In this document: positions 8,828 to 17,840 of the stretch, in pieces | Position numbering within the stretch: position 1 is the stretch's first letter | Layout of the letters: each line of letters begins with the position of its first letter | Source of the DNA: JBFWUW01 sp050247075 | GTDB lineage: Bacteria > Planctomycetota > Planctomycetia > Pirellulales > JBFWUW01 | Direction: 5' to 3' | Length of the DNA stretch: 64,000 nucleotides | Assembly: GCA_050247075.1 (NCBI GenBank) | Contig: JBFWUW010000004.1 | Location: forward strand, 1-64,000 | Notes under the pieces: generated by a model | What the model was told of the DNA's origin: nothing | The model's database searches: none | Seen by the model: only the letters and a program-made list of their open reading frames with translations | Made by a program: the position numbers and the translations under genes

Positions 8828-8976
8828 CAGCCTGTTGAAGAATTCAACAGGCTGCCGCATCGCATGGATGCGATGCCAAATGACGCCGTAAGTCGATATT
8901 TTGCGAGCCGTGAGGAGCTTTGCTCCGAACTTGGCTAGGTTGAAGAACGCCACGATGGCGTTTTTCAACGGGCTGG
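8828..8976. mobile_element. MITE-like non-coding element with nested hairpins
   Basis: About 149 bp bounded by imperfect inverted ends: left CAGCCTGTTGAAGAA, right TTTTTCAACGGGCTG (13 of 15 match when inverted). Inside are a 12-bp perfect hairpin (8828-8854), a 9-bp perfect hairpin (8857-8876), a 5-bp GGAGC/GCTCC hairpin (8914-8926) and a 13-bp stem with one wobble pair (8940-8968). It has no coding capacity of its own and starts directly after the stop codon of the upstream gene. Structure is seen directly; mobility is inferred. Confidence 0.5.
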
Positions 8977-8998
8977 CAGGCTACGAACCCTGTAAACG

Positions 8999-9031
8999 AA
9001 GAATGCCGGGCCCGGGCAGCCCAGCATTCTT
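8999..9031 (-). terminator. Hairpin terminator downstream of the HTH-receiver gene
   Basis: A 13-bp stem with one mismatch (AAGAATGCCGGGC against GCCCAGCATTCTT), GC-rich at its centre, followed on the minus strand by a short T-rich tail (CGTTT). It lies about 110 bp past the stop of the minus-strand gene 9145-9717, and could also stop plus-strand transcription from 8462-8827. Confidence 0.5.
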
Positions 9032-9144
9032 AGATCGAATCCTTCGATCGTATTTCGGCGGAAAAATTATCCGTCGCGGGGGTCGTCCGCGACGGTTTAG
9101 ATCAGACCGGCGACTCTGTTTTCCCGCGTTGGCGGCACCGTGGA

Positions 9145-9717
9145 CTAAACCAGTTCCTTGCGGGCACCAATCAACGTTTTCAACCTTTCGGCCAGCAAGG
9201 CCGCGTCAAATGGCTTCTTGAACGTCTCGTTAATCGTCGAGCGGTCAAAACTGATCGACTGTCCGTCGTCGGGCAGCAGGGCAATCAAGATCGTCTCGGC
9301 GTACTCGGTGTTGCGGCGCAGGTTCTGGCAGATTTGCAGAGCCTCCGTCCGGCCGATCGAGAAGTCCACGATGATGCAGTCAGGATGAAAGCTTTCGGCC
9401 TGAATGCCGGCTTCAAAACCACTGGCGGCAATCGCCAGTTTAAACGCGCGCTCGGCGGGAAGCTCGCGTTTGAGGTTGTCGAGCAGGACCTGGTCCTGGC
9501 CGACAACCAATACCTTTGCCATCGCCTGGTCTTCCAGGTCGCCCAATGGCATACCGTGTTCCTTAAGGAACTTAATCAGATACTCCCGCGGAATTCGACG
9601 GTCCTGCGATCCGGGGATGCGGTATCCACGGAGTCGGCCGGAGTCAAACCACTTGCTTACAGTGCGCGGGGCGACTTTACAGATCTTGGCAACTTGACCA
9701 GTTGTGAAGACCTTCAT
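9145..9717 (-). CDS. Excisionase/MerR-type HTH fused to a degenerate receiver domain
   Basis: A 190-residue two-domain regulator. Residues 1-60 form an excisionase-like winged helix (TGQVAKICKVAPRTVSKWFD, then GYRIPGSQDRRIPREYL). Residues about 66-185 form a CheY-like receiver: AKVLVVGQDQ, CIIVDFSIG with the candidate phospho-acceptor Asp, and FKKPFDAALL with the conserved Lys. The usual acidic pair after beta-1 (DD) is GQD, and the Thr/Ser switch position is Ala in ILIALLPDD, so phosphorylation may be weak or absent. Clear ribosome-binding site GGAG eight bases before the ATG. No histidine kinase gene is adjacent. Probably a DNA-binding regulator with unknown targets. Confidence 0.8.
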   Translation of the reverse strand: MKVFTTGQVAKICKVAPRTVSKWFDSGRLRGYRIPGSQDRRIPREYLIKFLKEHGMPLGDLEDQAMAKVLVVGQDQVLLDNLKRELPAERAFKLAIAASGFEAGIQAESFHPDCIIVDFSIGRTEALQICQNLRRNTEYAETILIALLPDDGQSISFDRSTINETFKKPFDAALLAERLKTLIGARKELV

Positions 9718-10808
9718 TACAGGTTCTCCAGTTCACGTCACTTGGATTGGAACTCTGTTCCGGCCGGAGCGTGCGTTCCGTCCGAAACAATTAGAGCCCC
9801 TTGTTGGCGTCCTGGGCCGCTGGCTTTCGCTCCGTCGCACCAGCTACTCTTGGCCACTCGTTCGCAAACATCTGGGTCGGGGACTTACGTTATTCGCTTC
9901 TACCGCGGACTCAGGCTTAGCTCCCTCTGGCCTGCGCCGCAGTGATAGCATCGGCATTCCAGGCAATCGGAACTCAGCGAAAACTCGTAAAATAGAGAAG
10001 CTGAGTGCCAACCTCTCTAGGACGGATGTTCGCGGTCACTCACACAAGACGAGCAACGGAAGCAGCACGCATGGTGGGAACAATCAGCGCGGTACGCCCG
10101 GAATAATCCGCGCGCATCGGCTATGTGCATTGGTGGTGGCAGGTTCCCCCCTGCGGCTTGCTTCCAATCGTGCTGTCTCGGCCCGTGTGAGGCGTTGACC
10201 CTAGCAAGCCTTCCAGTATCTAGCATCGTTTAGACCGGCCTTGTGACTTTAGACGCATTCACCAGTCGTGACGGTAAAGCGGGTGTTTCCGTCCGTATTC
10301 AAAGTACCCAGTCTACGTTCAGGGTAATTTGGGCCGTCCTGGCAACGCGCCAGCACGGGTAAACGGACGTTGCTGGCAGTGCCGCCTGGAAAAAAACGAG
10401 GTGATTAGCGCGAACCAAATCGGTTTCGACATTGGCACAAAAGCAGTACCCGCGACGCGAACGCCGGTTGGCGCAACGCAGTGCGAGTTGGCCGGCACTC
10501 GATTGCCAGCACGCCCAAAGTCAGCCTGGAAAACAAGCCGAGGAGAAAGCCCGCTGTCGCCCTGGCCAGAACCAGATCGCGACCGGCCATCTAAGGAATG
10601 TTAACCAACCGGTCAAGGATTGTCCGCTGATAGCAAGCTGGCGGATGGTCAACGCAGCCATGATGAAAGGACAAAGGCGGAAGGATGAAGAGAGTGGGCG
10701 GCTGGCTGAGGAGAAGGGTGGCTGGCGGCTGACCTCCGGGAAGCCACCCGCCGGCATCGTCACGGTGACGGGCAGCGAAAATACGTTCGGCCGGTTGTGG
10801 CCCGCCAG
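9718..10808. other. Gene-poor kilobase between the HTH-receiver gene and smc
   Basis: No convincing gene. Open frames on both strands (for example 9704-10198 and 10432-10812) have scattered Arg/Ser/Pro-rich products and no family signature. No tRNA, tmRNA or RNase P core motif was seen. A purine-rich patch around 10660-10735 (GGCGGAAGGATGAAGAG) resembles the reverse complement of about 33323-33358, suggesting a dispersed purine-rich repeat. A small CGTCAC/GTGACG hairpin lies at about 10758-10770. Confidence 0.55.
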
Positions 10809-13800
10809 CTAGGCGGCCTGGGTGCCGTCGGACTTGGGTTCGGCGTCTGGCTGCCAGCGAACTTCTCCGGTTTCGCTGACATCTTCAAACCGTACCGAGA
10901 CCGGTTTGGAAACGCCCGACTCTTGCATCGTTACGCCATACAGCGTGTTCGCGCAGGTCATGGTTTTTTTGGAATGCGTGACGATGATGAATTGCGTCGT
11001 CGTCAGAAAATCCTTGAGGACGTTGGTGAACCGTTCGATGTTGGCTTCATCCAGGTTGGCGTCGACTTCGTCCAGCACGCAAAAGGGGCTAGGACGATTG
11101 GCGAAGATCGCTAGCAACAACGCCACGGAGGTCAGCGTCCGCTCGCCGCCGCTGTAGAGCGAGATGTTGGGCAAGTCCTTGCCCGGCGGACGGGCGATGA
11201 TCTCAATGCCGGCATCGAGGGGATCGACCCCTTCCTCCAGTTTGATATCGGCTTGGCCGCCGCCGAACAACTTGCGGAACAACGTCTGAAAGTGGAGCCG
11301 CACTGCATCCAGCGTTTCGATGAACAGGCGGCGGCTATCGGCGTTGATGCGGCCGATGATCTGCTGCAACGATGCCTTGGCGCTGGTCAAGTCTTGGTAC
11401 TGCGCGGAAAGCTTGGCAAACCGCGATTCCAGGTCATCCAACTCGTCTAGCGCGTCGAGGTTGACCGCGCCGATGCTGTTGATCTTCCGCCGCAAATCGG
11501 CGATTTCGCGATCGACTTCCTCGCGCTGGTAGAGTTCTTCCGCGGTCGGCTGATGCTCCAGTTGCGCCAGTTCAATCTGGTAGTCGTCCCGCAGCCGCGC
11601 GGCCAGCCCGCCCCGTTGAAGGCGGACTTCGCCCGCCGCCAATTCAGCACGATGCATCTTTTCGCGGGCTTTCTCCGCCTCTTCCCGAGCCGCTTGCACC
11701 TGGCCCGCCAAGGCTCCGCGGCGCTGGCGGATTTCATCGCGTTGGCCCGCGCCGGCGGCGGCCTCCAACAACAGCCCATCCTTCCGCCAGTACAACTCAG
11801 CCAGTTGCGACTCCATCTCCAGAATGGCCCGTTCTGCCTTTCGCAGCCGTTCGGCCGTCTCGGCCGTCTGATGTTGGTGGTCGGACATGGCCTGGTCGCG
11901 GTCGCGGCGTTGCCGGTCTATCTGCACCAGCCGTTGCCGCAGCCCTTCCAGGCGTTCCTCGCTCTTGGCCAGATCCACTTGCCAGGTGGTGGCTTGCCGA
12001 ATGGCTTGCTGGCGGGCTTGTTCCAGTTCGTCCAGCCGGCGGGCCGTTTCGGCCGCGATGATCTCGTGTTGTGTCAGCCGCGCAGTGACCTGCGCCGAAA
12101 GTTCGCGGGACGATTCGATCTGTTCCGCGGCCAGCACATGCTGGGCCTCGGCGGCGTTCAATTCGGCCTCGAACGCGCCACGCTGCTGGTCGAGCTGCTC
12201 CAATCGCTCGGCCGAGGCTTTGACCCGCAGGCGTTGTTCGGATGCGGCATCGGCCGCCAGGCGATGCTGTTCCAACCGGTGGGTAACATTGGCCTCGGCC
12301 TGTTCGATCTGCTGGTCGAGCTGCGTAAGCACCTCACCTAGCTGGCGGATATCGGCCTGGATGGCGTCCGTCTGGCCGCGCAGCACGCGCAATTCGCTGC
12401 GGCGAGAGATAAAACCGGCCCCGCTTTGCCGGGCATTCAAAATGATGGTGCGGTCGGTGCCCAGCAACTCGCCCGACAGCGTTATGAACCGTGCGCTAGG
12501 TGCTTCGGCCGCCAATTGGCGGGCCCTCGACAAAGTATCGACGACCCAGGCATCGCCCAGCAGCCGCCGCTTCAGCCCTTCGTAGGCTGGTTCCACCTGC
12601 ACGAATTGCTCCGCGGGGCCGACGACTCCCTCGCGCCCTTGGAAGTGAATCGGCCTTTCCGAGGTTTCCGCCGGCTCCGCTCCATCCCAGCCCACCAGCC
12701 CCAAACGTCCTGGCGGGCGGCCTTCCTCCGACAACAAGTGCGACAAAAGCTCTTCGCCGGGGCTGATGACCACATGCCCGGCGGTTTCCCCCAACAGCGC
12801 CTCGATCAAAGGGGCCAACTCCAGATCGACACGCAATAGTTCCGCCACCAGGCCGACCACTTGCCGGTAGGGCCCGGGGGTTTCTCCACGGGCGCGGCCG
12901 ATGGCTTCCTTGACGCCCGCGGTGTGGCCTTCCAGGCGTTGCTCCAACTCGTCCAGCACGGCGATTCGCTCTTGCTGGCCGGCCAGACGCTGCCGCAGGC
13001 GGCTCATATCTTGCGTGCGGGCGGAATGCGTTTGCCTTTTTTCGGCCAAATCATGCTGCGCTTGTAGCACTTCGTCTTGCCGCCGCGCAGCCATCTCCGC
13101 CAGAGAGGCGTGGTTGCGCTCCAAAGCTTGAAGTTCGGCCGCCAAGGTCCAGCGACTTTGGGCCAACTCTTCCAGCCGCTGTTGCACGCGCTGCCGCGTG
13201 GCGGACAAGGCCGAAAGTTGCGCCTCCAGGCCGCTGATTTCGTTGCCCAGCATGGCCCCGGTGCGCATTTCCTCCAGGCAAGCGGTGCGTCGTTCCTCGT
13301 TTTCTTGACGCAACGCCCGCATCTGGCTGGTCAAATCCGACACGCTCAATTCGCCCGCCGCCAATTCGCCCGTGATCGACTGATGCTGTTGCTCGGCGGC
13401 TGCCACAGCGGACTGCGTAGTGGCAATCTGCTGGTCCAGGTCGCCCGAACGGGCCTTGATGGCCGCGTATTGATGGCGATGGCGGGCGATTTCCACTTCC
13501 AAATCGCCGCAGCGCGATCGCTCGTGCTCCACGGTTGTTTCCGCCGAGGAAATCTGCTCCCGGTCACGGGCCAGTTGTGCTTCGCAAGTTCGCACTGCCT
13601 CGTCGAGGGAAACCAGCGCGTCGTCCAGGGCGAGCGACTCAGCCTCCAAGGCTTCGATTTTGGCGGCCTGAACGTCGGCCTCGTCGCGCTGGGCTTGGAT
13701 GATGCTTTCCTGTTCGGCCAGTTGGCTGCTGAGTTTGCGCCAGTCCGCCAGGCCGACTTGCGTCCGCAATTCTTGCAGCCGGCCGGCATGTTCGCGATAC

Positions 13801-14438
13801 CGCCGCGCTTTGCCTGCCTGGTTGCGTACGCTACGCAGCCGTGAATCGACCTCCTCGACTATGTCGTTCAGCCGCAACAGATTTTGATCGACACGCTCCA
13901 GCCGCCGCAGCGACTCGACCTTCTTGGCGCGGAATCGGCTGATGCCGGCTGCTTCCTCGAAGATCACCCGGCGCTCGCGGGTGGACGTTTGCAAAAGAGC
14001 ATCGACCTTGCCCTGCTCGATGACGCTGTAACCTTCGCTGCCGACGCCCGTGCCGGCCAAAAGGTCGCGAATGTCGCGCAGCCGGCAGGGCTGGCGGTTG
14101 ATGAGATATTCCCCCTCGCCATTGCGGTAGACCCGCCGCGTGACGTGGACCTCCGGCGTGTCGATGGGGAGCAGCTTGCCGCTGTTGTCAAACGTCAGCG
14201 TGGTCTCGGCGGCGTTGAGCGGGGGGCGGCTGCCGCTGCCGTTGAAGATGACGTCGGCCATCTCCTTGCCGCGCAGGCTCTTGACGCTTTGCTCGCCCAG
14301 CACCCACTTGACGGCATCGACCACGTTGGACTTGCCCGACCCATTGGGCCCGACCACCACCGTAATGCCGCGATGAAACTCCAGCCGGGTTTTATCGGCA
14401 AAGCTCTTGAAACCGACGATTTCCAGGGCTTTGAGCAT
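10809..14438 (-). CDS. smc: Chromosome segregation protein SMC
   Basis: Full-length bacterial SMC, 1209 residues, the ATPase core of condensin that extrudes DNA loops together with ScpA/ScpB. Walker A (GPNGSGKSN) lies near residue 32. It is followed by QSVKSLRG, two long coiled-coil arms (about 170-500 and 680-1020), and a hinge at about 510-670 with VVGLVAELLRVD and the Gly-rich FISRRSELRVLRG exit. The C-terminal head holds signature LYSGGERTLTSVALLLAIF and Walker B VLDEVDANLDEANI. scpA and scpB are not in the window. The gene stands alone between gene-free DNA (9718-10808) and a repeat-containing upstream region. Confidence 0.97.
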   Translation of the reverse strand: MLKALEIVGFKSFADKTRLEFHRGITVVVGPNGSGKSNVVDAVKWVLGEQSVKSLRGKEMADVIFNGSGSRPPLNAAETTLTFDNSGKLLPIDTPEVHVTRRVYRNGEGEYLINRQPCRLRDIRDLLAGTGVGSEGYSVIEQGKVDALLQTSTRERRVIFEEAAGISRFRAKKVESLRRLERVDQNLLRLNDIVEEVDSRLRSVRNQAGKARRYREHAGRLQELRTQVGLADWRKLSSQLAEQESIIQAQRDEADVQAAKIEALEAESLALDDALVSLDEAVRTCEAQLARDREQISSAETTVEHERSRCGDLEVEIARHRHQYAAIKARSGDLDQQIATTQSAVAAAEQQHQSITGELAAGELSVSDLTSQMRALRQENEERRTACLEEMRTGAMLGNEISGLEAQLSALSATRQRVQQRLEELAQSRWTLAAELQALERNHASLAEMAARRQDEVLQAQHDLAEKRQTHSARTQDMSRLRQRLAGQQERIAVLDELEQRLEGHTAGVKEAIGRARGETPGPYRQVVGLVAELLRVDLELAPLIEALLGETAGHVVISPGEELLSHLLSEEGRPPGRLGLVGWDGAEPAETSERPIHFQGREGVVGPAEQFVQVEPAYEGLKRRLLGDAWVVDTLSRARQLAAEAPSARFITLSGELLGTDRTIILNARQSGAGFISRRSELRVLRGQTDAIQADIRQLGEVLTQLDQQIEQAEANVTHRLEQHRLAADAASEQRLRVKASAERLEQLDQQRGAFEAELNAAEAQHVLAAEQIESSRELSAQVTARLTQHEIIAAETARRLDELEQARQQAIRQATTWQVDLAKSEERLEGLRQRLVQIDRQRRDRDQAMSDHQHQTAETAERLRKAERAILEMESQLAELYWRKDGLLLEAAAGAGQRDEIRQRRGALAGQVQAAREEAEKAREKMHRAELAAGEVRLQRGGLAARLRDDYQIELAQLEHQPTAEELYQREEVDREIADLRRKINSIGAVNLDALDELDDLESRFAKLSAQYQDLTSAKASLQQIIGRINADSRRLFIETLDAVRLHFQTLFRKLFGGGQADIKLEEGVDPLDAGIEIIARPPGKDLPNISLYSGGERTLTSVALLLAIFANRPSPFCVLDEVDANLDEANIERFTNVLKDFLTTTQFIIVTHSKKTMTCANTLYGVTMQESGVSKPVSVRFEDVSETGEVRWQPDAEPKSDGTQAA

Positions 14439-14471
14439 GGGGCGGAACGAAATGCAACTTTCGGATTTCTA

Positions 14472-14606
14472 GTTTCAATCGCCGTCAGAGTCGGCTCCTA
14501 CAGGGTTGTAGGGGGCGATTTCATCGCCGATGCGAGCGGAGATCTCCGTTTCAATCGCCGTCAAAGACGGCTCCTACAAGGTGGTCGGCCATGGAATCGC
14601 CCCCCA
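14472..14606. repeat. Repeat cluster upstream of smc
   Basis: Two direct copies of a 33-bp unit (14472-14504 and 14548-14581, sharing TTTCAATCGCCGTCA and CGGCTCCTACA) flank an inverted relative at 14507-14531 (TGTAGGGGGCGATTTCATCG). A partial copy, ATGGAATCGCCCCC, follows at about 14591. The same family forms the 24-bp inverted repeat at 56506-56576. It occupies the space between smc and the FlgI-like gene, so it will be at the 5' side of smc and may contribute to or interrupt its promoter. Confidence 0.65.
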
Positions 14607-14639
14607 AGAAACCTTGCCGATCGCTGACAGCTTCTCTGC

Positions 14640-16481
14640 TTACTCCTTACCTCGCCCCACCATCTTAGCAAAGAATGTCCTCACGGGGCGTTTTGGCGGA
14701 ACTTCTTCGTCCTCTTTTTTGTCCGTTTGTCGAGGGATTCGTGCAGGGTTATCGAGCTTGGCCGACCGGCGATCGAAGAGATCCGGCAAAGGAGCATCGG
14801 GGACGAGGCCCCCGTCGGGTTGCACGGGCCCTTCGCCTTCCACTTCCTCGCCCTCCACCTCTTCCAACGGTTCGTGGCCATCGCGGTAGTAGATACGGCC
14901 CGCCTCCGGGATGGCATCGACTTCAAACCGGCTGTCCAGATTGTTCGATTCGTGGGCTTGCTGCAAGAATTGCACGACTTCCGGGTAGCTGCCGCCGACA
15001 TCCACGATGGCCCGCAACACGTCGTCCAGGCGGTTCGATACCACCCGCTTCTGATCTTGTTCGCCCACGGCAAACCGGCTGACGGTAACTTCGTCGCCGC
15101 CGCGCGAGTTGACCCAAAGCTGCTTGCTGGCTTCCAACGTCATAGGAGTCTTCAAGACTTGATCGCCCCCGAACAGCACAATCTCTGGCCGATAGCTGCG
15201 CGTGGCATGGACCATCGGCGGGCCGTCGGAGTCGATCACATGATAGCTGAAGCGGTCGTCGAACTTCTCTCCGCGGATCACGGCATCGTTAGGGTTCATG
15301 GCCCACAGCGCGCGGAATGCGCCATAGCGAGTCTCGGCGCTGGGGACATGCAGCAGTTCACGCAACTGGTCGTAGGCCGACACATCGTCCATGGCGCTCA
15401 AGGCCGCCAAGGCAAACACTCGGAAGGCCGGCTCGTCGCGGGCGGCGTCAGCCAGCGGCTTGGCGGCGTCTGATTCATCCAGGTAGGCTAGGGCCTCCGC
15501 GGCGTAAAAGCGAACTTCCCGATCGGAAGCCTCCAGGCCCTTCTTCAGAGCCGGAATGCCCTCTTTGCCCAAGGCCTCTAGGCGAATGGCGGCCGTGGAT
15601 GAAGTCACCGGATCGAGCAGTTGCCGCTCCAGCAGATTGATGCGCGCCAGCCTTTCCGTGGAAGTCTCACGAACAGCCACGGCCCGCACCACGCGGATGT
15701 AGCGCTCGATGTTGTCTTTATAGCGCGGGTGGACATTGATCTCGATGAACTGGTCGTCACGGGCGTTGGCCACACCGGTCTTTACGCCGCTTTCGTGGGT
15801 GCTAAAACGCCGATTGATGGCCGTGGCGACCGGCGCGCTAAACCTTACGGACTTGTATTGCGGCTTGATGAGCAGGGCCAATGGCCGCGAGACCAAAGCC
15901 ACGCCTCCGCCCAGAATGCGAGCCTTGTTCTGCGAGATGGCGTCGGTATCGTCCCCCTTGAGAGGCTGCACCATCAGCGGGCCTTGGGCCAGCGCTTTCA
16001 CGCTTCCCTCCCGGATTTGGGCATCCAATACCGCCATCTCCTTCAGCCGCGTCTCCATCAGCCAGCCCCCCGCCAGGCTTTCGGTCTCCGACTGCGGCGG
16101 CGAGTGGAGCTCAATATCGAAGCGGTCCCCCTTTTGAATGCCGGCCCGCAAGAAGCCCTGCACGACCACCAAGGCCGTCTGGCCAGAGGCCAGCATCTGG
16201 TTGGGATTTTCGACGCCGCGGGTTTGCATCTCGGTGATCAGGTACGACCGCTGCGGCGACGGAGGCGGATCGCCCCCCGTCCCCTGCAAGCCGGTGACCA
16301 TGGCGATGCCCTCCACGCGCACGGCGTTCATCTGGTGTGGCACGGCAAACTCGCCGACGAGCTTGGTATCGGCACCGGCCTGCTCCAACTCCTCGGGGCT
16401 TTGGGGCCTGACGGTGGGGCTCGACGAACAACCGCTAGCCAACAGCAACATGCCCACGATAATGGCGGCGTAAGGCTTCAT
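14640..16481 (-). CDS. FlgI (flagellar P-ring)-like lipoprotein with C-terminal HEAT-like repeats
   Basis: A 613-residue exported protein. The start at 16481 gives a lipoprotein signal (MKPYAAIIVGMLLLASGC, predicted lipidated Cys at about residue 18). Residues about 35-320 resemble flagellar P-ring protein FlgI: VRVEGIAMVTGLQGTGGD, ALVVVQGFLRAGIQKGDRFD, VKALAQGPLMVQP and ARILGGGVAL. Residues about 325-440 contain HEAT-like helical repeats (AIRLEALGKEGIPALKKGLE, VRFYAAEALAYLDES, FRVFALAALSAMDD). The C-terminus is an acidic, proline-containing tail ending in a basic stretch. FlgI proper has a cleaved Sec signal and no HEAT repeats, so this is a divergent, probably non-flagellar or modified ring protein. 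No other flagellar gene is in the window. Confidence 0.75.
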   Translation of the reverse strand: MKPYAAIIVGMLLLASGCSSSPTVRPQSPEELEQAGADTKLVGEFAVPHQMNAVRVEGIAMVTGLQGTGGDPPPSPQRSYLITEMQTRGVENPNQMLASGQTALVVVQGFLRAGIQKGDRFDIELHSPPQSETESLAGGWLMETRLKEMAVLDAQIREGSVKALAQGPLMVQPLKGDDTDAISQNKARILGGGVALVSRPLALLIKPQYKSVRFSAPVATAINRRFSTHESGVKTGVANARDDQFIEINVHPRYKDNIERYIRVVRAVAVRETSTERLARINLLERQLLDPVTSSTAAIRLEALGKEGIPALKKGLEASDREVRFYAAEALAYLDESDAAKPLADAARDEPAFRVFALAALSAMDDVSAYDQLRELLHVPSAETRYGAFRALWAMNPNDAVIRGEKFDDRFSYHVIDSDGPPMVHATRSYRPEIVLFGGDQVLKTPMTLEASKQLWVNSRGGDEVTVSRFAVGEQDQKRVVSNRLDDVLRAIVDVGGSYPEVVQFLQQAHESNNLDSRFEVDAIPEAGRIYYRDGHEPLEEVEGEEVEGEGPVQPDGGLVPDAPLPDLFDRRSAKLDNPARIPRQTDKKEDEEVPPKRPVRTFFAKMVGRGKE

Positions 16482-16713
16482 GCCTGTCCGAACTCCATTC
16501 GATGAAAAATTAGTCGCGCAATCCTGGCGCGTGCCGGCACGGGGAACGAGTCCCGTCCCGGCTGAGGGCGCAATAACAGCCATGTACTGAAAAGAAAGGT
16601 AGTAGAGGGGCGGAAAATAGTGGCCTTCCACCGGCGCGTCAAGAGAACCTGCGAGAAAGAATCGCGTATAATTGCTGAAATCGTCTACACCACCGGCCAA
16701 GGAACCAACACGT

Positions 16714-17319
16714 ATGAACCGCGCCGACGCCTATGCCCTGGTATGCGAGTACACCAGCAGCGACAGCTTGCGCAAGCATATGCTGGCGGTGGAGGCAGCC
16801 ATGCGGGCCTACGCGCGGCGGTTTGGGGCTGACGAGGAATTGTGGGGCGTGACCGGCCTGCTGCACGACTTTGACTACGAACGCTGGCCCAACCCGCCCG
16901 ACCATCCGTTGAAGGGGGCCGAGATTCTGGCCGCGCGGGGCTGCCCTGAGCAGATCATCTATGCCATCAAATCGCACGCCGACTACTTGCAACACATTGC
17001 GCCGCGCGTCTCTCCCTTGGACAAGGCCCTGTATGCTTGCGACGAGCTGGCCGGATTTGTCACGGCCGTGGCGGTGATCCGGCCCGAGGGGATTGTGGGC
17101 ATGCAAGCCAAGAGCGTGCAAAAGAAGCTGAAGCAAAAGTCTTTCGCCGCCGCCGTCAAACGCGAAGACATCGTCAACGGGGCCGCCGATCTAGGCGTCG
17201 AACTGAACGAACATATCCAGTTCGTGATCGACGCTATCGCCCTGGAAGCCGAAGCCCTAGGCCTGCGCGGCGACGCCGGTGGAAAGGAGCCGGATGATCG
17301 AGCTCAGCCTGACCAGTAA
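16714..17319 (+). CDS. HD-domain (HDIG-type) phosphohydrolase-like protein
   Basis: A 201-residue cytosolic protein with an HD-superfamily metal site. The candidate ligands are His in LRKHMLAVE, His-Asp in GLLHDFDYERWP and His in IKSHADYL. Members hydrolyse nucleotides or phosphoesters; the substrate is unknown. The start at 16714 was taken because the conserved helix begins right after it. The gene is divergent from the FlgI-like gene and convergent with the ArsR-type gene, whose stop lies only a few bases beyond. Confidence 0.85.
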   Translation: MNRADAYALVCEYTSSDSLRKHMLAVEAAMRAYARRFGADEELWGVTGLLHDFDYERWPNPPDHPLKGAEILAARGCPEQIIYAIKSHADYLQHIAPRVSPLDKALYACDELAGFVTAVAVIRPEGIVGMQAKSVQKKLKQKSFAAAVKREDIVNGAADLGVELNEHIQFVIDAIALEAEALGLRGDAGGKEPDDRAQPDQ

Positions 17320-17323
17320 CCCA

Positions 17324-17659
17324 CTACGACTTGGCCCGGCGGCTGCCGCCTGGGCCAAGGTTGACGCAGCAACAGCCCAAGTCGATCAGCAACGGCTGAT
17401 TGGGTTGCTCGACGGCGATCACGTCTGGGTGTAGCGAATAGACTACAAAGCGGCCTTGCTTCTCGGTCTTGACAAAGCCAGCATGCCGCAAAACCCCCAG
17501 GTGATGTGACACATTCACGACTTCCTCCCCTAATTCCTGGGCGATATCGCCCACATTCTTCCCCCCCTTGAATAGCCGTGTAATGATCTTCAACCGATCA
17601 GGATCGGCCAGGGCTTTCAGCCGCGTGGCACAGTCGTCGAACTCCTCGTTGGCTTTCAT
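17324..17659 (-). CDS. ArsR-family winged-helix transcriptional regulator
   Basis: A 111-residue dimeric repressor-type protein. The winged helix is RLKALADPDRLKIITRLF, then VGDIAQELGEEVVNVSHHLG and the wing FVKTEKQGRFVVYSLHP. The canonical alpha-3 metal site ELCVCDL is absent. A triple cysteine, LGCCCVNLG, sits near the C-terminus and could bind a thiophilic metal. The start at 17659 was chosen over 17725 because the longer form adds a non-conserved basic leader. It is divergent from tonB and the receptor gene, with a palindromic site over the putative tonB -10 box, so autoregulation plus control of the uptake genes is a reasonable inference. Confidence 0.85.
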   Translation of the reverse strand: MKANEEFDDCATRLKALADPDRLKIITRLFKGGKNVGDIAQELGEEVVNVSHHLGVLRHAGFVKTEKQGRFVVYSLHPDVIAVEQPNQPLLIDLGCCCVNLGPGGSRRAKS

Positions 17660-17840
17660 CAGGTCGCGTCCGGCACCACGGCTGAAAAAAATCGGCGGTG
17701 CGGCCTTAGGGAGGGCACTCAACACCGGAATTAACTAGTTTACGAGATTACGCCGCGAGTGGCGAGTCTAGAGAAGCGGAAAAGTCGTCACTGCCATCAC
17801 CTGGAATGAATGCCAGCTTGTGACTGGCAATTTACTCTGA

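Noticed and set aside
9704..10198. Plus-strand frame of 164 codons next to the HTH-receiver gene
   Set aside because: Product is Ser/Arg-rich without structure, has no ribosome-binding site and lies mostly in intergenic DNA.
11553..12585. Long plus-strand open frames opposite smc
   Set aside because: Antisense to the coiled-coil arms of SMC; low-complexity products with no family match.
14640..16481. Flagellar gene cluster
   Set aside because: Only the FlgI-like gene is present; no hook, ring, rod or export gene is within the window.
17324..17659. Arsenic-resistance operon around the ArsR-type gene
   Set aside because: No arsenate reductase, ArsB/Acr3 or ArsA nearby; only a regulator and an ArsI-like enzyme, so the label was not applied.
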